Source of the DNA: JAUSIK01 sp964362915
GTDB taxonomy: Archaea > Nanobdellota > Nanobdellia > Pacearchaeales > GW2011-AR1
Reading direction: 5' to 3'
DNA: 32,183 nucleotides
Assembly: GCA_964362915.1 (NCBI GenBank)
Contig: CAYIGH010000010.1
Span: 1 to 32,183, forward strand
In this document: in pieces, positions 29,677 to 32,183 of the stretch
How positions within the stretch are numbered: the first letter of the stretch is position 1
Layout of the letters: every line of letters begins with the position of its first letter
Translations under genes and position numbers: made by a program
The notes under the pieces: generated by a model
The model's input: the letters and a program-made list of their open reading frames with translations, nothing else
The model's database searches: none
What the model was told of the DNA's origin: nothing

Positions 29677-30464
29677 AAAAAGAAAAAAGAATAAACAAGC
29701 AGGAAATAAAATCAGATAGTCCTTTAAACTATCTGAAAAAATCAAAAAAAGAGATAAAAATAATAATAATAATATTCATTTTCAGTATTTTAATAGGATT
29801 CCTGAATGCAGAAAATCTCGCAGAAATTGAGAATCTGCTTAAAAGCCTTATAGAACAAACATCTAATTTAAAAGGAATAGAATTAATTGGTTTTATATTA
29901 GTAAATAATACATTCAGTTCATTCCTCGGTATGATTCTTGGAATTTTCCTAGGCATATTTCCTATAATAACAACAATTTCAAATGGAGTAATTCTTGGAT
30001 ATGTCCTAAAAAGAACAGCTGAATCAGTTGGCGTCATTGAATTCTGGCGCCTCTTTCCTCATGGCATTTTTGAACTTCCTGCAGTCTTTATTTCCCTTGG
30101 CCTAGGTCTAAAACTAGGTAAAGACATAATAAAAAACTATCTGAAAACAAATAAAAAAAATAGATCTATGCAATTCCTAGGCATTATATCAATAATACTT
30201 CCTATAATAGGAATAATAATCCTGAGGAGTATAATAATAAATGCTCCACAAAACACAATTTATCTAATCTACTCAATTTTATCCTTCGTCTTTAGCTTCA
30301 TATTAATCTTGCAATTTCTAATTTTATTTTTTATAATGGACAAAAAAATAAGAAAATTCAATATTGAAAGAATATATAATTCATTAAAAATCTTCATAAA
30401 AATAGTAATGCCTCTTTTAATAATTGCGGCAATTATAGAGGGCCTTCTTATTACAGCCCTCTAG
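29673..30464 (+). CDS. SpoIIM-family (DUF95) membrane protein
   Basis: 263 residues. After a basic N-terminus come six hydrophobic segments (about 29-46, 69-95, 96-112, 130-145, 166-185, 196-230) and a last one near 240-260. The central VNNTFSSFLGMILGIFLGIF and FPHGIFELPAVFISLGLGL match the stage II sporulation protein M family, which occurs in many non-sporulating bacteria and archaea with unclear roles. Its ATG overlaps the rhomboid stop (ATGA). In archaea such proteins are often grouped with membrane biogenesis or export genes; that is context, not proof. Confidence 0.85.
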   Translation: MKKEKRINKQEIKSDSPLNYLKKSKKEIKIIIIIFIFSILIGFLNAENLAEIENLLKSLIEQTSNLKGIELIGFILVNNTFSSFLGMILGIFLGIFPIITTISNGVILGYVLKRTAESVGVIEFWRLFPHGIFELPAVFISLGLGLKLGKDIIKNYLKTNKKNRSMQFLGIISIILPIIGIIILRSIIINAPQNTIYLIYSILSFVFSFILILQFLILFFIMDKKIRKFNIERIYNSLKIFIKIVMPLLIIAAIIEGLLITAL

Positions 30465-30504
30465 TTCAGAAAATCTTTTAAATCCCCAATTACGTGTATT
30501 AAGA

Positions 30505-31029
30505 ATGGACTTATCAGAAAAAACATTAGAAGAAATAGATTCTTCGACAGAAATAGAAAATATGAGAAAAATAGAGGCCGCCCTCTTTATAGCGGGCCGT
30601 TTTCTGACAATACCAGAATTAGTAACATTGACTGATGTAAATCCAATTCTTTTAAAGAAAATCCTTTCAGACTTACAAGATAAATATAAAGATTCTGGCA
30701 TAGAAATACTAAAAAAAGATAATCTCTGGAAAATGGATGTTGCCGCAGAATTCACGTCAATGGTAAACAAATTAGCCACTGGCTCTAGTGAATTCAGCAA
30801 AGCAGAGCAAGAAACTTTGGCAATAATTGCATACAAACAGCCCATAAAACAATCAATAATAATAAAAATAAGAGGCAATAAGGCGTATGAGCACATTAAA
30901 AAATTCACAGAATTAGGCCTAATAAATAAAAAGAAAATGGGCCATACAGCAGAACTAACTCTAACAGAATCATTCCATGATTATTTCCATGTTAATAAAG
31001 GGGAAGGAATTAAAGATGAATTGGGTTGA
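30505..31029 (+). CDS. scpB: Segregation and condensation protein B
   Basis: 174 residues. ScpB forms the kleisin side of the SMC-ScpAB complex that organises chromosomes. It carries two winged-helix domains: the first from IEAALFIAGRFLTIPEL to about residue 80, the second about 95-165 with FSKAEQETLAIIAYKQPIKQ, the strongest ScpB signature, and IRGNKAYEHIKKFTELGLI. The start has an acidic, charged extension of 20 residues. ScpA and SMC are not in the window. The stop overlaps the glycosyltransferase start by 14 bases, so translation of the two is linked. Confidence 0.92.
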   Translation: MDLSEKTLEEIDSSTEIENMRKIEAALFIAGRFLTIPELVTLTDVNPILLKKILSDLQDKYKDSGIEILKKDNLWKMDVAAEFTSMVNKLATGSSEFSKAEQETLAIIAYKQPIKQSIIIKIRGNKAYEHIKKFTELGLINKKKMGHTAELTLTESFHDYFHVNKGEGIKDELG

Positions 31030-32183
31030 TATAATATTCTTTTTCTATATGTTCGTCGGTCTTTATATGATGAGCCTATTCTTTTTTATTTATTTTCCTA
31101 ATAAAAAAGATCTATTCAATTATCCCCCATCAAAAATTGTCCCAGTAAGCATAGTAATGCCTTGCTATAATGAAGCAGAACACATAGGCAATGCAATAGA
31201 ATCCTTAACAAATCTAGATTACCCAAAAAATATGTTAGAAATAATAATAGTTGATGATAAATCTACAGATAATTCAGCAGAAATAATAAAAAAATATACT
31301 AAAAAATACGAAAATGTAAGATTAATTGCGAATAAAAAAAATTCTGGCTGTGCAGCAGTCCCAACAAATATAGGAATAAAAGCTTCAAAATTTGATTATG
31401 TCGTAGTAGCAGATTCTGATTCAACACCAGAAAAAGACGCGTTAAAAAAAATGCTAGGTTTCTTGCAGCAAGATAAAAAAACAGCGGCAGTAACCTGTTC
31501 TATAATAACAAAAGAACCAAAAACATTTATACAAAAATTACAATCCATAGAATATGTTATAATATGCTTTAATAGAAAACTTCTAGATCTAGTAGACGCA
31601 GTATACGTAACACCAGGCCCATTCGCCCTCTATAAAAAAGATATTCTGTTAAAAGTAGGTTTATTTGACACAAAAAACCTAACGCAAGATATAGAAATAG
31701 TATGGAAACTTCTTTCTTATGGCTATAAAGCTCGTATGTGCCTATCAGCTAAGGTTTATACAGCAACACCAGAAAAATTCAAAAAGTGGTGGAAACAAAG
31801 AGTGAGATGGAATATGGGAGGAACACAAACACTAATTAAATATAAAAGTCTTATATTGAAAAAAGGAATGTTGGGAGCATTCATAATACCTTTCTTCAGT
31901 TTATCCTTATTCCTTGGTTTGTTTGGTTTAGCATTATTTACATATTTATGGTCTAGGAGGTTATTAACGTCTTACCTCTCAACAAAATACTCATTTTATG
32001 CGGACACTACAATACTTAGACTAGAAGATTTAACATTTGCTCCGTCAATATTAAACTTTTTCGGAATAGTATTATTCATATTAGGATTGTCATTCACTTA
32101 TTTAGCGCTAATAGTAATAAAAGAAAAAACTCTGAAGCATAAAAATATTTTAAACATAATGTTTTATATCCTAATTTACTTAA
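31016..32183 (+). CDS. Family 2 glycosyltransferase, membrane-bound (partial)
   Basis: Translated by hand: 389 codons from the ATG at 31016, running off the right edge. One N-terminal membrane segment (about 7-26), then a GT-A domain with the UDP-sugar motif IIIVDDKSTDNS (D80/D81), the metal-binding DSDS (133-136), TPGPFALYKK (199-208), the catalytic QDIEI (D225) and QRVRW (261-265, a QxxRW motif). At least two more membrane segments follow. DxD plus QxxRW marks a processive polysaccharide synthase or related GT2 enzyme, acting at the inner face of the membrane, perhaps for surface glycan. The sugar cannot be told. Confidence 0.9.
   Translation, partial: MNWVDIIFFFYMFVGLYMMSLFFFIYFPNKKDLFNYPPSKIVPVSIVMPCYNEAEHIGNAIESLTNLDYPKNMLEIIIVDDKSTDNSAEIIKKYTKKYENVRLIANKKNSGCAAVPTNIGIKASKFDYVVVADSDSTPEKDALKKMLGFLQQDKKTAAVTCSIITKEPKTFIQKLQSIEYVIICFNRKLLDLVDAVYVTPGPFALYKKDILLKVGLFDTKNLTQDIEIVWKLLSYGYKARMCLSAKVYTATPEKFKKWWKQRVRWNMGGTQTLIKYKSLILKKGMLGAFIIPFFSLSLFLGLFGLALFTYLWSRRLLTSYLSTKYSFYADTTILRLEDLTFAPSILNFFGIVLFILGLSFTYLALIVIKEKTLKHKNILNIMFYILIYL

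Noticed and set aside
1..32183. CRISPR array, rRNA and tRNA genes
   Set aside because: I saw no regular direct repeats with spacers and no recognisable tRNA cloverleaf or rRNA sequence by eye; a covariance-model scan would be decisive for tRNA.

Overview
The window looks like a chromosomal segment of a small-genome archaeon of the DPANN group, most likely Pacearchaeota or Woesearchaeota. The taxon is my inference from gene content, not a search. Archaeal markers are GatD and GatE (the archaeal Glu-tRNA(Gln) amidotransferase), a TFE-alpha transcription factor, archaeal/eukaryal-type prolyl-tRNA synthetase, an FtsZ of archaeal type, and TATA boxes about 25 bases before presumed start sites. The DNA is strongly AT-rich. 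Several genes look bacterial (AspRS, AlaRS, tRNA-guanine transglycosylase, a Minf_1886-family protein), which fits the gene exchange known between DPANN archaea and bacteria, including the Candidate Phyla Radiation (CPR).

Layout. 1-829: 5' part of ftsZ (minus strand). 1062-2440: a metallo-beta-lactamase-fold hydrolase and two small unknown genes. 2476-3423: a complete IS481-like insertion sequence with imperfect inverted ends and a 15-bp target duplication that touches the stop codon of gatA. 3435-6699: gatA, a relic of a VOC-family gene, an unknown gene, a GatC-like small protein and a metallophosphoesterase, all minus. 6780-9536: two small plus-strand genes, then aspS and a HIT-family gene. 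9577-12093: a tight three-gene minus-strand operon (small coiled-coil protein, pRiA4b ORF-3-like protein, HEAT/zinc-ribbon/TPR/SEC-C protein). 12176-13396: bacterial-type tgt. 13397-26100: translation genes on the minus strand (gatE, gatD, proS, alaS) interleaved with four toxin-antitoxin-type modules (VapBC, two HEPN-nucleotidyltransferase pairs, one RelE/antitoxin pair), plus a kinase-like protein, a DUF1003 membrane protein and a zinc metallopeptidase. 26310-28149: unknown membrane and coiled-coil proteins. 28229-32183: a plus-strand run of TFE, rhomboid protease, SpoIIM-like membrane protein, ScpB and a family-2 glycosyltransferase that runs off the window.

How the genes fit together. gatA, the gatC-like gene, gatD, gatE and a bacterial-type AspRS point to indirect, transamidation-based synthesis of Asn-tRNA(Asn) and Gln-tRNA(Gln). 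Both proteins here that normally carry the inserted GAD domain (bacterial AspRS and GatE) lack it, AlaRS has lost its C-terminal domain, the GatC-like protein is short, and TFE has lost half of its zinc ligands. Together these suggest economised translation and transcription proteins. The toxin-antitoxin modules carry clear palindromic operators that can be read by eye. No gene-free stretch exceeds 300 bases. I saw no CRISPR array, rRNA or tRNA gene.
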